A stretch of 64,000 bases of DNA from Campylobacter blaseri (GTDB taxonomy: Bacteria > Campylobacterota > Campylobacteria > Campylobacterales > Campylobacteraceae). Position 1 is the first letter of the stretch. The number at the start of each line of letters is the position of its first letter. This document shows, piece after piece, positions 17,029 to 26,621 of the stretch. Location of the stretch: assembly GCF_013201895.1 (NCBI RefSeq), contig NZ_CP053841.1:1426001-1490000 (forward strand), read 5' to 3'. The notes below the pieces were generated by a model, which saw nothing but the letters and a program-made list of their open reading frames with translations, made no database searches and was not told where the DNA came from. The position numbers and the translations under genes were made by a program.

Positions 17029-18648
17029 GTACGCATTTTGTCTAATTTCAAAGCCATCTTTGCTTTTAGATTTTGATTTATTAATGCCACTACGAGAGCT
17101 GAATTTATCTGCCATGTCTGCTTCTTTTTTGATTTTAGCCAGTCGCTCATTTGGCTGGGTACTAAGTACAGAAACACCCTTAAAATATTCTTTAAATAAA
17201 AAGTCATTTTTGTTTATATTTTCACTTTTTAAAAGCTTTTTAGAAACATATTCAAACCGCTTCTCACACACTTCAGTAATAAATTCTTTATTACTATTAA
17301 GCCGTTTTTTAAACTCTTTAGCTTCATCAGCTCCAAGTTCTGAATGTTCTAAAATGTATAAATTTTTATCCAAAGTCTCAAGCTTTTTACCTAGTTTAAA
17401 AAGACTTTCATTGTGACCGAGCATCCTAGTAACGATTAAGCTATCATCAAAGTATTTTTTAGCATTGTCATCTTTTCTATCGCGAAGCACGGCTATGGCT
17501 CGTTTAACTTTTGTATAATTCTCAAAATCAGCCTTACTCGCACCTTTGTTTTTCGGATAAAGCTTGTTGTAGTTATAGCTAAAATTTTCAAGCAAAGTAA
17601 GCCCAACTGAGCGGTCTTTATAGTTTGCGAGTTTCATCTCGTTAAGGCGATTAGCTTCATACGTTAGCTTGTTAATATTTTTAATTTCAATTAAAATTTT
17701 ATTGCTTTTGTCCTTGATAATTTTATTGCTTTGCTTTAATTCTTTAGCAAGTTTATACGATTTTTTATTTCGCTTTTTAGCATAGAGTAAGAAAAGTTTT
17801 AAAAGCTCTTCATTGACTTTTTTAAGTTTCTCAAGATCATCATTCATAGTTTTAATTCGCTCAGCAGTCGAGTTGTATTTTTCTCTGTTTTTATCTTGCA
17901 TTTTATCATAATAGTCGTTGATTTTATCCTTAGCCGTATAATCATCCGCCTCAAGCTTAATACTAGATTTTATTTTGTTAAATTGGTTTTTTAAATCCTT
18001 ATCCAAGAAATTTTTATTTTCATATTTTAGACCACGAGCTGATAGGGCATAAGCAAATGCATCCCTTGCATCATCAAAAAATTCTCTAATCTCCGTACGA
18101 CTATCAAAGTGAATTTTTTTGCCAGTAAAATTATTTCTTTTATTTAAGACCACATGTACATGCGGATTATTCTGATGAGTATGCGTTACAAACACATACT
18201 TATGTCCTGTAAAATTAGTACCAAGAACACTCTTAACACTTTGCTCTAAAGCTTTTAATTTTTGTTTATCACTGCATGGCTCTTTGATAGAAAACATTAA
18301 ATGCCATGCATCTTTTGAGTTTAGATTTTTGCCAAAATCCTTGCTCCATTCTATCATCACTTCATCACTGCTTACTTTCTCCCCTTTTTCATTAATAGCT
18401 GTGCCGTCAATAGAATTTTTAAGAGCATAATCAATGCATCTTTTAATTGAAGTTTTTGGTAAATTTGAAATCATTTTAATAACGGATTGTTTGGTAAAAT
18501 TATTTTTTGAAAAATTAGTATTAGATCTTGCAAATCCTCTACCACCTTCAAAATAAATATTTTTATGCTCGGATTTTGTAAATTTAGTTCGTCCAGCTCT
18601 GATAGCTTTTAATTCATCAAAATATTTATCCCAATCAATACTACTCAA
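17020..18648 (-). CDS. MOBP-type relaxase
   Basis: The relaxase nicks oriT and leads the strand into the recipient. The N-terminal relaxase domain includes a probable motif-I Tyr in RCIDYALKNS (about residue 74), and motif III HTHQNNPHVHVVLN with the metal-binding histidines (about residues 154-167). The C-terminal 330 residues are long coiled coils. A start at TTG 18648 is preferred because GGAG is 6-7 bases upstream; the frame is open to TTG 18660. It reads opposite to the virB operon, with the candidate oriT just upstream. Confidence 0.87.
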   Translation of the reverse strand: MSSIDWDKYFDELKAIRAGRTKFTKSEHKNIYFEGGRGFARSNTNFSKNNFTKQSVIKMISNLPKTSIKRCIDYALKNSIDGTAINEKGEKVSSDEVMIEWSKDFGKNLNSKDAWHLMFSIKEPCSDKQKLKALEQSVKSVLGTNFTGHKYVFVTHTHQNNPHVHVVLNKRNNFTGKKIHFDSRTEIREFFDDARDAFAYALSARGLKYENKNFLDKDLKNQFNKIKSSIKLEADDYTAKDKINDYYDKMQDKNREKYNSTAERIKTMNDDLEKLKKVNEELLKLFLLYAKKRNKKSYKLAKELKQSNKIIKDKSNKILIEIKNINKLTYEANRLNEMKLANYKDRSVGLTLLENFSYNYNKLYPKNKGASKADFENYTKVKRAIAVLRDRKDDNAKKYFDDSLIVTRMLGHNESLFKLGKKLETLDKNLYILEHSELGADEAKEFKKRLNSNKEFITEVCEKRFEYVSKKLLKSENINKNDFLFKEYFKGVSVLSTQPNERLAKIKKEADMADKFSSRSGINKSKSKSKDGFEIRQNAYRE

Positions 18649-18728
18649 AACAATCTCCAAAAAAAATAAAAAATATTTGAAAATTATATTAGCTTAGTAA
18701 AAATAAAAAAGAGATTAGAAGAAGTAAG

Positions 18729-18792
18729 GCAGGATAACCCCTTTTGTGTGCCATTTTTTAGCATAAATACCGAAAAAATCGGCATTTATAGC
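18729..18792 (-). other. oriT: Candidate origin of transfer (oriT)
   Basis: On the minus strand the sequence TTATCCTGCC (18738 down to 18729 and beyond) matches the IncP-type nic consensus YATCCTG/Y, with an expected nick between 18730 and 18729. An imperfect inverted repeat (GCATAAATACCGA at 18761-18773 with TCGGCATTTATAGC at 18779-18792) lies on the 5' side of nic, the usual layout of IncP/MOBP oriT sites. The relaxase gene starts 80 bases away. Confidence 0.65.
18742..18760 (+). repeat. 19-bp motif beside nic, shared with 8774-8792
   Basis: TTTTGTGTGCCATTTTTTA differs by one base from the copy at 8774. Here it sits between the nic consensus and the oriT inverted repeat. Confidence 0.4.
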
Positions 18793-19020
18793 TGATTTTT
18801 GAATTTTTAACAAATTTCAAAAATAAAATAAAAAAGGCTTTGCATTTTTATTTTTGAATAAAACAAAGTAATTAAAGAAAAAATAGAAAATTTTAAAAAA
18901 ATATTTGAAAAATTTTAAAACTAATAAGAAATAAAAAATCATATTTGCAAAAAACAAAAAAGAATAAACAAAATTATAAAAATATGTAAAAAATGGAAAA
19001 ATAAGAAAAAAATTTAATTA

Positions 19021-19035
19021 GAACATTTTGCAAAA
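19021..19035 (-). promoter_or_regulatory. ICE operator-like motif on the minus strand
   Basis: Read on the minus strand it is TTTTGCAAAATGTTC, one base different from the consensus TTTTACAAAATGTTC. It lies in the relaxase-virB2 divergent region. Confidence 0.4.
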
Positions 19036-19170
19036 CAATATTTTTTAAAAAAACTTCATCAAACATCGCAAATATAATAAAAACTAAAAAAATCAAAAAG
19101 TAAATGAAAATATTAAAATAAATTAAATACACTTAGCAAATGCCTATAAAATGGTAATTTTAAAAAATAA

Positions 19171-19186
19171 AATTACAAAATGTTTC
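19171..19186 (+). promoter_or_regulatory. ICE operator-like motif upstream of virB2
   Basis: AATTACAAAATGTTTC is close to copy 1 at 8236. It is 54 bases before the virB2 start, within the expected promoter. Confidence 0.45.
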
Positions 19187-19239
19187 TTTTTTGATTTTGA
19201 TATAGTTATGAAATAAAATCATAATCAAAGGACAACTCA

Positions 19240-19551
19240 ATGAAAAAAATTTCAAAAAACCTCAAAAAGATTTACTGGCTCTTAGTATGTTCGCCAGTCT
19301 TTTTATTTGGTGCAGGAGACAATGTGCTTAAAAAAATGGCAACTGCTGCAAATGAACAAATCACGGAAGCTGGAAGTAGTGTAGCAAGTGTTTTAAATAC
19401 AGTCATTCTTGTACTTGGTGTTTTATGGATTATATTTTTAGCATTAGTTGCATTCTTTAATATTGAAGCTGCAAAAAATCACGCAAAATCTATTTTAATT
19501 GCTTCAATTATTCTTGGTATTTGTTACGGATTAACTGCGGCGGCAATGTAA
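19240..19551 (+). CDS. virB2: VirB2-like major pilin
   Basis: The 103-residue product has a long signal sequence (cleavage expected near LLVCSPVFLFGAGD), then two hydrophobic segments (VLNTVILVLGVLWIIFLALV and ILIASIILGICYGLTAAAM) joined by a short polar loop, the VirB2 layout. Size and position at the head of the virB operon fit. AAGGA lies 7 bases upstream of the ATG. Confidence 0.85.
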   Translation: MKKISKNLKKIYWLLVCSPVFLFGAGDNVLKKMATAANEQITEAGSSVASVLNTVILVLGVLWIIFLALVAFFNIEAAKNHAKSILIASIILGICYGLTAAAM

Positions 19552-19561
19552 GGAAGCAAAA

Positions 19562-19804
19562 ATGATAGTAACAGACTGCTATATGGATTTAACTAAAAAA
19601 ACAAAAATAATAGGTTTAACTTCAACGAGCTTAATTATTGTATTTATAGCTGGATTTATAGCGTGGTTTGTTTTAATTTTATATTCATTAGTGGTTGTGG
19701 CAGTTTTATACTGCTTGTTTTTTATTTTAGAATTTTTTGATGAAGATATATATGCAATCATCGGTTCTAAAATGAAAATTTCTCAAAATAAATTTTATGC
19801 ATAG
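19562..19804 (+). CDS. virB3: VirB3-like inner membrane protein
   Basis: The 80-residue product has one long or two short hydrophobic segments (LIIVFIAGFIAWFVLILY, VVVAVLYCLFFILEFF) and lies between virB2 and virB4, the fixed VirB3 position. VirB3 works with VirB4 in pilus assembly. The assignment is mainly from position, size and hydrophobicity. Confidence 0.78.
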   Translation: MIVTDCYMDLTKKTKIIGLTSTSLIIVFIAGFIAWFVLILYSLVVVAVLYCLFFILEFFDEDIYAIIGSKMKISQNKFYA

Positions 19805-19812
19805 GGTTAAAA

Positions 19813-22296
19813 ATGGCTCGTGGATTAATTGATGTATTTAAAGACTGGAAGAAGGAAAAACAAAGGGAAAAAGAAAAGCAAGAGTTAAGCTTTGACAATG
19901 CCAAAAATGAAAAGAATGCAAAAAGCAACAATAAGCAGACAAACCGAAGCGGATTAAATAAAAAAGCAGACAAGATGATAATGTTAGCAGAACCACAAAT
20001 TTATACATTAGCAAAAGAAAATAATATCGCATGTAAATATGGAGATAATGTAATAATTACAAAAGATGGCAATGCAACCATAGCAGTAGAGCTAAAGGGA
20101 ACGAGCTATGCTGGAATTAGTCTAGATGATGAAACAGATTATCTTTTAAATCGTGTTATGTTTTTTACAACATTAAAAAACGATGTAGAAATAAATTTAA
20201 TTATTAAAAAAGATAAACAAGATATAACTAAAATTAAAAAAAGAGATATAAACCCATACGCAGAAGAGATAATAGAAAAATGGGAGACAAATCAAGATAT
20301 TTACTCAATAAAATATTACTTAATTATCTCAACAATCACTAAAAATTTAACAGGCATACTTGAAAGTTTTAAGACAAAAGTAACAAGCGAACAAAACGAA
20401 GAAAGTAGCGAGAGTGCAAATTTAAGACAAAAGATAGATCTATTAAATGAAACGCTTTTAAATATTAAAAATTATCTCTTAATTTATAATCCATGCCAGA
20501 TGAAAGCTGATGAAATAATTAATTTTTATGCTACATACTCAAATGCAAAAGAAACCAGCCTAAGATATACAAACGAATTAATAACGGATTGTTATATAAG
20601 CTCAGACGTTGAATTTAAAAAAGATTATATAGAATTTTTTCGCAACGACGGCACTACCAAATATGCAAGATTTATAAGTGTTAAAGCCTACGAAACAGAG
20701 CAGTTAAAATCACTTATTACTTCAAATCTAATCAAAAGTAATAATGAATTTATGGCAATGATTTATTTTAAAGCATATGAAAAAAGAAAAGCAATCAAAA
20801 AAATAAAAGACACAAAAACATTCTCAGTTGATTTAGTAAAAGCAGAGCTTGATGAATTAATGGAGTTAGTTCAAGCAGACAGAGAAAACTTAGTAGAAAC
20901 AAGCTTTTCAGTATATTGCCTAGCAGATAGCTTATCAGAGTTAGACGATAAAGCAAACAAGCTTAAAAATATTCTTGAAAATCAAGGGTTAAATGTCGTA
21001 AGAGAGACACTAAATCAAAAACCACTTTATTTTAGTTTCTTTCCAAGCAGGGGAAATTTAAATGCAAGAAAAAAAACGCTAAACATAAGCAACTTATCCA
21101 CAATCGCTAACTTTGAAAACGAAGTAACAGGCTTTAATAGAAATGATTGGGGAGATGAAGCAGTAACAACATTTAAGCATATAAACCAAACACCATTCCT
21201 TTTTAACTTCCACTATACACCAGACGGCGATAGACCAGCAGGTCATACAATGATAATGGGTGGAACTGGAAAGGGAAAGACAACACTTGCCGAGTTTTTA
21301 ATGACAAATCTATTTAAATATCCGATAAACATATTTGCAATGGATAAATTAAGAGGAATGAGCAACTTTACAAACTATATGGATGGAGAGTATCACGACA
21401 GCGAAAGCGAAGAGTTTAAACTAAACCCATTTACCCTTACCGATACACACGAAAACAGGGAATTTTTAAAATCATGGCTTCAAATGATGGCAGAGATAAA
21501 GATAGATGAACACGAAGAAAAAAAGGATATTAACAGCACAGTAGATAGAATGTATGAAATGAAGCAACCAAACCAAGTTATAACACTTAGTGACTTTATA
21601 ATTTCACTTCCAGCCGACAATGATGGAAAATCAAGATTAAAAACAAGGTTTGATAGCTATAAAGGTTCAATATTTGATAACAAAGAAGATGCTCTAAATT
21701 TCAAAAAACAACTATCAGTACTAAATATGGATGGCATATTAACCAATAAGAAAACATCAGCACTTACAGCGATGTATATATTTCATAAGTTAAAAAACCA
21801 AGCAAAGAATAGTACCGATACTAGGGGTTTTTTCTGTTTTATAGACGAACTTAAAGATTATCTACAAGATGAAACTATGCAAGAAAAAATCCTAGAAAGC
21901 ATACTAGAAGTAAGAAAGATAGGCGGAGTAATGTGTATGGGCTTTCAAAGCCTTAGCCTCTTTAAACAAATTGAAAGGGGTTCATCGTTTTTAGACAACA
22001 TCGCAAATTTTATTATATTTCCAACAAGTAGCACAGAAGCATTAAACGAAATGCACGAAATGATAGGACTTGCACCAACGGAAATCAAATACTTAAAAGA
22101 GAGCAACTCAAGCTCAAGAGAAGTGCTTTTAAATATGAAGTTAAGAAACGAGAGTGCAAAACTAAATATAGATCTCTCAAAACTAGGAAGCCTATTAAAA
22201 GCATTCTCATCAAGTTCAGACAATGTAATGCTAATCAAAAAGTTAAAAGAAGAAAGCCCAAAACATTGGCGAAAACTATACTTAGAACACAGATAA
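19813..22296 (+). CDS. virB4: VirB4-like T4SS ATPase
   Basis: The 827-residue product has an N-terminal VirB4 domain (CagE/TrbE/VirB family) and a C-terminal ATPase domain with Walker A MGGTGKGKTT (about residue 480), Walker B GFFCFIDELKDYL (about residue 675) and a downstream conserved GFQSLSLF. It powers pilus assembly and substrate transfer at the inner membrane. Length is typical. A ribosome site (GGTTAAAA after the previous stop) fits coupled translation with virB3. Confidence 0.95.
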   Translation: MARGLIDVFKDWKKEKQREKEKQELSFDNAKNEKNAKSNNKQTNRSGLNKKADKMIMLAEPQIYTLAKENNIACKYGDNVIITKDGNATIAVELKGTSYAGISLDDETDYLLNRVMFFTTLKNDVEINLIIKKDKQDITKIKKRDINPYAEEIIEKWETNQDIYSIKYYLIISTITKNLTGILESFKTKVTSEQNEESSESANLRQKIDLLNETLLNIKNYLLIYNPCQMKADEIINFYATYSNAKETSLRYTNELITDCYISSDVEFKKDYIEFFRNDGTTKYARFISVKAYETEQLKSLITSNLIKSNNEFMAMIYFKAYEKRKAIKKIKDTKTFSVDLVKAELDELMELVQADRENLVETSFSVYCLADSLSELDDKANKLKNILENQGLNVVRETLNQKPLYFSFFPSRGNLNARKKTLNISNLSTIANFENEVTGFNRNDWGDEAVTTFKHINQTPFLFNFHYTPDGDRPAGHTMIMGGTGKGKTTLAEFLMTNLFKYPINIFAMDKLRGMSNFTNYMDGEYHDSESEEFKLNPFTLTDTHENREFLKSWLQMMAEIKIDEHEEKKDINSTVDRMYEMKQPNQVITLSDFIISLPADNDGKSRLKTRFDSYKGSIFDNKEDALNFKKQLSVLNMDGILTNKKTSALTAMYIFHKLKNQAKNSTDTRGFFCFIDELKDYLQDETMQEKILESILEVRKIGGVMCMGFQSLSLFKQIERGSSFLDNIANFIIFPTSSTEALNEMHEMIGLAPTEIKYLKESNSSSREVLLNMKLRNESAKLNIDLSKLGSLLKAFSSSSDNVMLIKKLKEESPKHWRKLYLEHR

Positions 22297-22310
22297 AAAG
22301 GAGTAATGCA

Positions 22311-22427
22311 ATGAAAAAAATAGTGATTTTAACAGCAATAATAATGATGTTTTTAAGTGGATGTGCAAACAAGCCGAACAAAATAGAAAAGATAAGCCCT
22401 TGTGCTTATTGTGACTTTTCAAAATAG
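22311..22427 (+). CDS. virB7: VirB7-like small lipoprotein
   Basis: The 38-residue product is a tiny lipoprotein: signal MKKIVILTAIIMMFLSGC with a lipobox, then a polar tail with CAYC. It lies exactly between virB4 and virB8 with AAGGAG upstream, where VirB7 is expected; VirB7 caps the outer membrane core with VirB9 and VirB10. Confidence 0.78.
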   Translation: MKKIVILTAIIMMFLSGCANKPNKIEKISPCAYCDFSK

Positions 22428-22435
22428 GATTTAAA

Positions 22436-23089
22436 ATGGCATTTGAAGATAGAAAAGTAGACCCAAATTTTATTTTTAAAATGGAAAGAAGCATTAAAGC
22501 ATATATGCTTTACATCATTATAGCCTTAGCAGTTGTAAGTGTTAGTTTATCAATAGCACTAGCACTATTGACACCTTTAAAAGAAACAAAGCCAGTTTTG
22601 CTTAAATTTAGTGATGCTGACTCTCGCTTTGTAACCATTAGCGACACAAGCCTTAATATAAGGGGAGACGAACAGCTATTAAAAAGCATAATAGCTGGAT
22701 ATGTTAAAAATAGAGAACTAATAAATAGAATTGATGACATCGAACGATACAACGAGATAAGAACACAAAGCAGTAGGCAAGTATGGGAAGCATTCCAGAC
22801 TTTAGTAGCCGATCCAAATTCAATTTATACCACAAAAAATTATTATAGAGATATTCAGATTTTAAACGTCTCTATTTTAAGCAAAAACGTTGCAACGGTA
22901 GACTTTCAAGCAGAAATCACGAATCCATCAGGAACGGATAAGAACTTTAAGAAATATAGAAGTGCAATAGAGTATGACTTCCAAAACCAAAGCAGTACAT
23001 ATTTGGACAACATAAAAAATCCTACAGGCTTTATAGTTAGCAAATACAGAGTCACGCAAATACTCGATGAAAGAAAAGATAAAAAATGA
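22436..23089 (+). CDS. virB8: VirB8-like inner membrane protein
   Basis: The 217-residue product has a short cytoplasmic N-terminus, one membrane helix (LYIIIALAVVSVSLSIALALL, about residues 24-44) and a periplasmic NTF2-like domain (about residues 60-217) typical of VirB8. It overlaps virB9 by 4 bases. VirB8 nucleates the T4SS inner membrane complex. Confidence 0.9.
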   Translation: MAFEDRKVDPNFIFKMERSIKAYMLYIIIALAVVSVSLSIALALLTPLKETKPVLLKFSDADSRFVTISDTSLNIRGDEQLLKSIIAGYVKNRELINRIDDIERYNEIRTQSSRQVWEAFQTLVADPNSIYTTKNYYRDIQILNVSILSKNVATVDFQAEITNPSGTDKNFKKYRSAIEYDFQNQSSTYLDNIKNPTGFIVSKYRVTQILDERKDKK

Positions 23090-24294
23090 AAAATTTAACA
23101 AAAATATACATAATTTTAGCTACGGCTTTAAATTTAAATGCTCAGGGGCTTAGTGAAGAACAAATGAGCGAAGTAAGAGCAATTATGAGACAAACTCAAG
23201 AGCTAGTCAACGAACAGAAACAACAAGACCAGTCTATGGGTGAAAACATTTTTAATGATAAAACAAAAAATATTAATAAAAACATCCAAACAAGTGTAGG
23301 TATAAATCCATTTGGAGTATATGGACAAAAAAATTATCAAGAACATCCACAAGATGAGTATATAAATTTTGATGGTTCGACTTCCCAAGAGCCAAGAGAG
23401 TATAGCAAGGAAGAGATGGAGCTTATGCGAAATGCTATAAGAAATCAAGACTTAAAAGCATTACAGAAAAAATTTCACTCAAAAAAATATAGCGGATTTG
23501 AGAACACCAAAACAATAAAATACACACCAAACAAGACTCACAAAATAAGAACTCGCCATGCAATGGCAACAACTTTAATCTTTGACAGCCCAATAGAAAA
23601 CTTTATACTAGGAGATCAAACAGGCTTTAAACTAGAGCTAATCCCAAATAAAGATGATGCAATAGCAGTAATTCCGCAATTAATAGGAATTGATACAAGT
23701 CTTACAATTTTTACAAGAGATGGAAAAATACATACATTTTACATATTTTCAACAGACTATAAAAATACAAAAGACCCAAGCTTTGTGATTTATATGAAAG
23801 ATGAAGAAGCAATAAGAGCAAAACAGGCAAAAATAGAGAGAGACAATAGAGATTATAAAATCATACAAGATGGTATAGCAGAGCTAAAAATAAAGAAAAG
23901 CGATATTTACAATGGATACATACAAAAGGCAAACAAGGAAAACGAGTGGCTACTATCGGCTGAAATTTTTGATGATAAGAAATTTACTTACTTTAAATAT
24001 CCAAAAGATGAACTACCTCAAGTACCAGCAATTTTTGCTGTAATCGATAATCAAGACAGCCCAGTAGAGACAAGGGTTATAGGAGATTACATAATAGCCG
24101 AGACCATAAATCCGAGATTTACAATTAAAAGCGGTAATAGCTATATATGCGTAGGACGAAAAGAGACAAAAGAAGAAAAAGATAGAAAAGAAATGAGAAA
24201 GAATTTAAACATAAGCAAAGAAGCAATAAAAGAAAGACAAAAAGTCAATAAAGAAAAGCAAAATCAAGCAATAAACAGAATAAAAGGAATATAA
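23086..24294 (+). CDS. virB9: VirB9-like outer membrane core protein
   Basis: The 402-residue product has a signal peptide (IYIILATALNLNAQG) and a C-terminal VirB9/CagX domain with HAMATTLIFDSPIENFILGD and YICVGRKETKEEKD. A polar insert follows the signal peptide, and the C-terminus is a Lys-rich helix, making it longer than the ~290 residues of classical VirB9, as in other Campylobacterota. It forms the outer ring with VirB7 and VirB10. Confidence 0.9.
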   Translation: MKNLTKIYIILATALNLNAQGLSEEQMSEVRAIMRQTQELVNEQKQQDQSMGENIFNDKTKNINKNIQTSVGINPFGVYGQKNYQEHPQDEYINFDGSTSQEPREYSKEEMELMRNAIRNQDLKALQKKFHSKKYSGFENTKTIKYTPNKTHKIRTRHAMATTLIFDSPIENFILGDQTGFKLELIPNKDDAIAVIPQLIGIDTSLTIFTRDGKIHTFYIFSTDYKNTKDPSFVIYMKDEEAIRAKQAKIERDNRDYKIIQDGIAELKIKKSDIYNGYIQKANKENEWLLSAEIFDDKKFTYFKYPKDELPQVPAIFAVIDNQDSPVETRVIGDYIIAETINPRFTIKSGNSYICVGRKETKEEKDRKEMRKNLNISKEAIKERQKVNKEKQNQAINRIKGI

Positions 24295-24295
24295 A

Positions 24296-25453
24296 ATGAA
24301 AAAAGGGAAAAAAGCGTTATTCTTCAGCATTATGGCATTATATGCAATACAATCTCTTTCCCTTTTTGCTAATGAGCTAAGCGACGAACAGATAAGAAAT
24401 TTGCAAAATGAAACGAATTTAAATCATCTTTTTGAAAATTCAAAATTCCCAGTTGATGATTACATTTATAAGGCAGGAAAGAGAGAGCCAAATAAAGATC
24501 AATCTGATATCGCCCAAGCTCTAAAAGGAAAAAAAGACAAACAAAATTCACCGACTCCACAAACACAGATGCAAATACCCCAATCCATGCTTGAGAAAGT
24601 AGAACAAGAAGAAAAAGCAAAAAGAAACAAAGCCAAACAAGAAGAGCTACAAGCCAAACAAGAAGCCTTGCGACAAGAGATAAGGGTTGATAATAAAAAA
24701 GCATATGACAACAAAATAAAAAAGCTTTTAAGAGCTCAAATTTTAGCCGATCGCAACAATGAAATTAAAAACATTGATGGTTCATCTTCAAAATATGGTG
24801 TTGATGGTTTTTCAAATCAAAAGTCTGTCGACATAAGCACAAACGAACATAGACTTTATAGGACAATAAGGGCAGGACGCATGATACCAGCTATTTTAAC
24901 GACTGCAATAAGCTCAGATTTAAGTGGAATAATTACAGCTCAAATAGAACAAGACATATATGCCTCAATGGGGAGAGCCGTTTTAATCCCACGCGGAAGT
25001 AAAGCAATAGGCTTTTATACCAACGATACCAAAATCGGTCATGAAAGGCTAGAGATTAGATGGAGAGAAATTATTACACCACAAGGCATAAACATCATGT
25101 TAACGGATGCATTAGTTGCTGACAACATGGGTATGAACGGAGCTATAGGAGCTATAAATAATAAATATTGGGATAGATACGGCATACCTTATTCAATCTC
25201 AACTCTGACAAACGCCTTGCTTTTGGTAATAGCCTCAAAAACGCAAGGAGCTAACGCTTATACGCAAGAGTTATACACTAATACAAGAAGTGACGTAGGC
25301 ACAGTAGTTCAAGATATGATACAACAGCAAAGCCAAATTAAGCCAACGATTGAAATTCAAAGCGGAAGTCGTATATTCTTAGTGCCGACAAATCATATGT
25401 GGTTTAGTAAACCAAAAAATGGCGAAGTCTTAATGAAATATTTTAAAGAATAA
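24296..25453 (+). CDS. virB10: VirB10-like core protein
   Basis: The 385-residue product has an N-terminal membrane anchor (ALFFSIMALYAIQSLSLF), a charged coiled-coil segment (about residues 95-150) and the VirB10/TraB beta-barrel domain with the conserved AGRMIPAILTTAISSDLSG, QDIYASMGRAVLIPRGSKAIG and a C-terminal SGSRIFLVPTNHMWF. It spans the envelope and senses ATP energy from VirB4/VirB11. It starts 1 base after the virB9 stop. Confidence 0.93.
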   Translation: MKKGKKALFFSIMALYAIQSLSLFANELSDEQIRNLQNETNLNHLFENSKFPVDDYIYKAGKREPNKDQSDIAQALKGKKDKQNSPTPQTQMQIPQSMLEKVEQEEKAKRNKAKQEELQAKQEALRQEIRVDNKKAYDNKIKKLLRAQILADRNNEIKNIDGSSSKYGVDGFSNQKSVDISTNEHRLYRTIRAGRMIPAILTTAISSDLSGIITAQIEQDIYASMGRAVLIPRGSKAIGFYTNDTKIGHERLEIRWREIITPQGINIMLTDALVADNMGMNGAIGAINNKYWDRYGIPYSISTLTNALLLVIASKTQGANAYTQELYTNTRSDVGTVVQDMIQQQSQIKPTIEIQSGSRIFLVPTNHMWFSKPKNGEVLMKYFKE

Positions 25454-25465
25454 AAAGGATAAAAA

Positions 25466-25684
25466 ATGCAATTTGAAAAAATACAAGGTCAAATAGAAAA
25501 AGAGCTTGAAAACAAAAAAGCTTACGACAAAATACTAGATAAAATCGGCACTCAACTAAAAACAACAAAAAAAGCCGAAGCAAATTACAACAAAGAGAAA
25601 GAGAAGTTGGAAAATTTGATTATAGAAAAAGAAAGGCTTTCATCTGCATCACAAGAAATAAACAAAGAGCAATCAAATGAGTGA
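25466..25684 (+). CDS. Small coiled-coil protein between virB10 and virB11
   Basis: The 72-residue, highly charged product (KIQGQIEKELENKKAYDKIL at the start) is predicted as a single coiled coil without a signal peptide. AAGGA precedes the ATG and its end overlaps the virB11 start by 8 bases. No family was recognised. Its place suggests a small cytoplasmic T4SS accessory. Confidence 0.65.
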   Translation: MQFEKIQGQIEKELENKKAYDKILDKIGTQLKTTKKAEANYNKEKEKLENLIIEKERLSSASQEINKEQSNE

Positions 25685-26621
25685 GAGTGTAATACTTAAT
25701 AATATACTAGGAGTGCTAACACCATACCTAAATTTAAAAGCAAATGAGCTTATTTTTAATAAACCATGCGAAATAAATGTAGATTATGGCGATCACTGGG
25801 AGATAATAAACGATACAAAACTAGATCTTAAATTTTTAAATAATTTCTTGATAGAACTTGCTACAAGGAGAAATCAAAGGTTTAGTGAAACACACTGCCA
25901 TCTATCGTGTGAACTACCTGAGCCGTTTTTAAGATATAGGGTTCAGGCACAGCACAAATCAAGTCTTTTTAATAGCGAAATAGCAATCTGTATAAGAATA
26001 CCAAGTAAAGAAAATTTCAAATTAGAAAGCTTTGTTTTAAGTGATAAAGTTAGACTTGATGGCTGGAATTACGAAAAAATAAAAGAACTAATAAGAGAAA
26101 AAAAGAATGTGCTACTAAGTGGTGGAACAGGAAGTGGAAAAACAAGCTTTTTAAACTCACTAATGGGCGAAATTGATCCCAATGAGAGAGTAGTAACAAT
26201 TGAAGACAGCCAAGAGTTAAGAGTTGAAAACATAAATAAAACTCAACTTGCAGTCCCAAAAATAGCAAATGAAGTCTATAGCTACCAAATAGCAATAGAC
26301 AATGCTATGAGACTCCGACCTGATAGGCTATTCTTAGGCGAAATAGATATAAGAAATACCTTCTCATTTCTAAGAGTTAATAACACAGGACACGCAGGAA
26401 ACCTAAGTACATTACACGCTAACAGCCCAAAAGATGCAATAAAAGCTATAAAAACAAACATAATACTAGGCGGTGGCTTATCAAGTGTAGACGACAAGAT
26501 GTTGGATAGCTTAATTATTACGGCAATAGACTATATTATCCAAATAGAAAGAGTTAAAAATCAAAGAGTAGTAACTGACATCTTAAATTTAAAAGAAGAT
26601 ATGGTAAGGATTGTAGCATGA
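25677..26621 (+). CDS. virB11: VirB11-like T4SS ATPase
   Basis: The 314-residue product is a hexameric traffic ATPase of the VirB11/HP0525 family: Walker A LLSGGTGSGKTSFLNSL (about residue 145), Asp box ERVVTIEDSQELRV, Walker B RPDRLFLGEI, and His box NTGHAGNLSTLHANSP. It powers and gates the T4SS. It overlaps the preceding small gene by 8 bases and the mobC-like gene by 4. Confidence 0.95.
   Translation: MSESVILNNILGVLTPYLNLKANELIFNKPCEINVDYGDHWEIINDTKLDLKFLNNFLIELATRRNQRFSETHCHLSCELPEPFLRYRVQAQHKSSLFNSEIAICIRIPSKENFKLESFVLSDKVRLDGWNYEKIKELIREKKNVLLSGGTGSGKTSFLNSLMGEIDPNERVVTIEDSQELRVENINKTQLAVPKIANEVYSYQIAIDNAMRLRPDRLFLGEIDIRNTFSFLRVNNTGHAGNLSTLHANSPKDAIKAIKTNIILGGGLSSVDDKMLDSLIITAIDYIIQIERVKNQRVVTDILNLKEDMVRIVA

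Larger units (their letters stand above)
18661..19239. promoter_or_regulatory. Divergent regulatory region between relaxase and virB2
   Basis: No gene is supported in this stretch of about 580 bases. It contains the candidate oriT (18729-18792), a 19-bp motif shared with 8774-8792, and two operator-like motifs (19021-19035 on the minus strand and 19171-19186 on the plus strand). Just before virB2 an inverted repeat (TTTGATT and AATCAAA, between about 19191 and 19228) surrounds the likely promoter. Confidence 0.6.
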
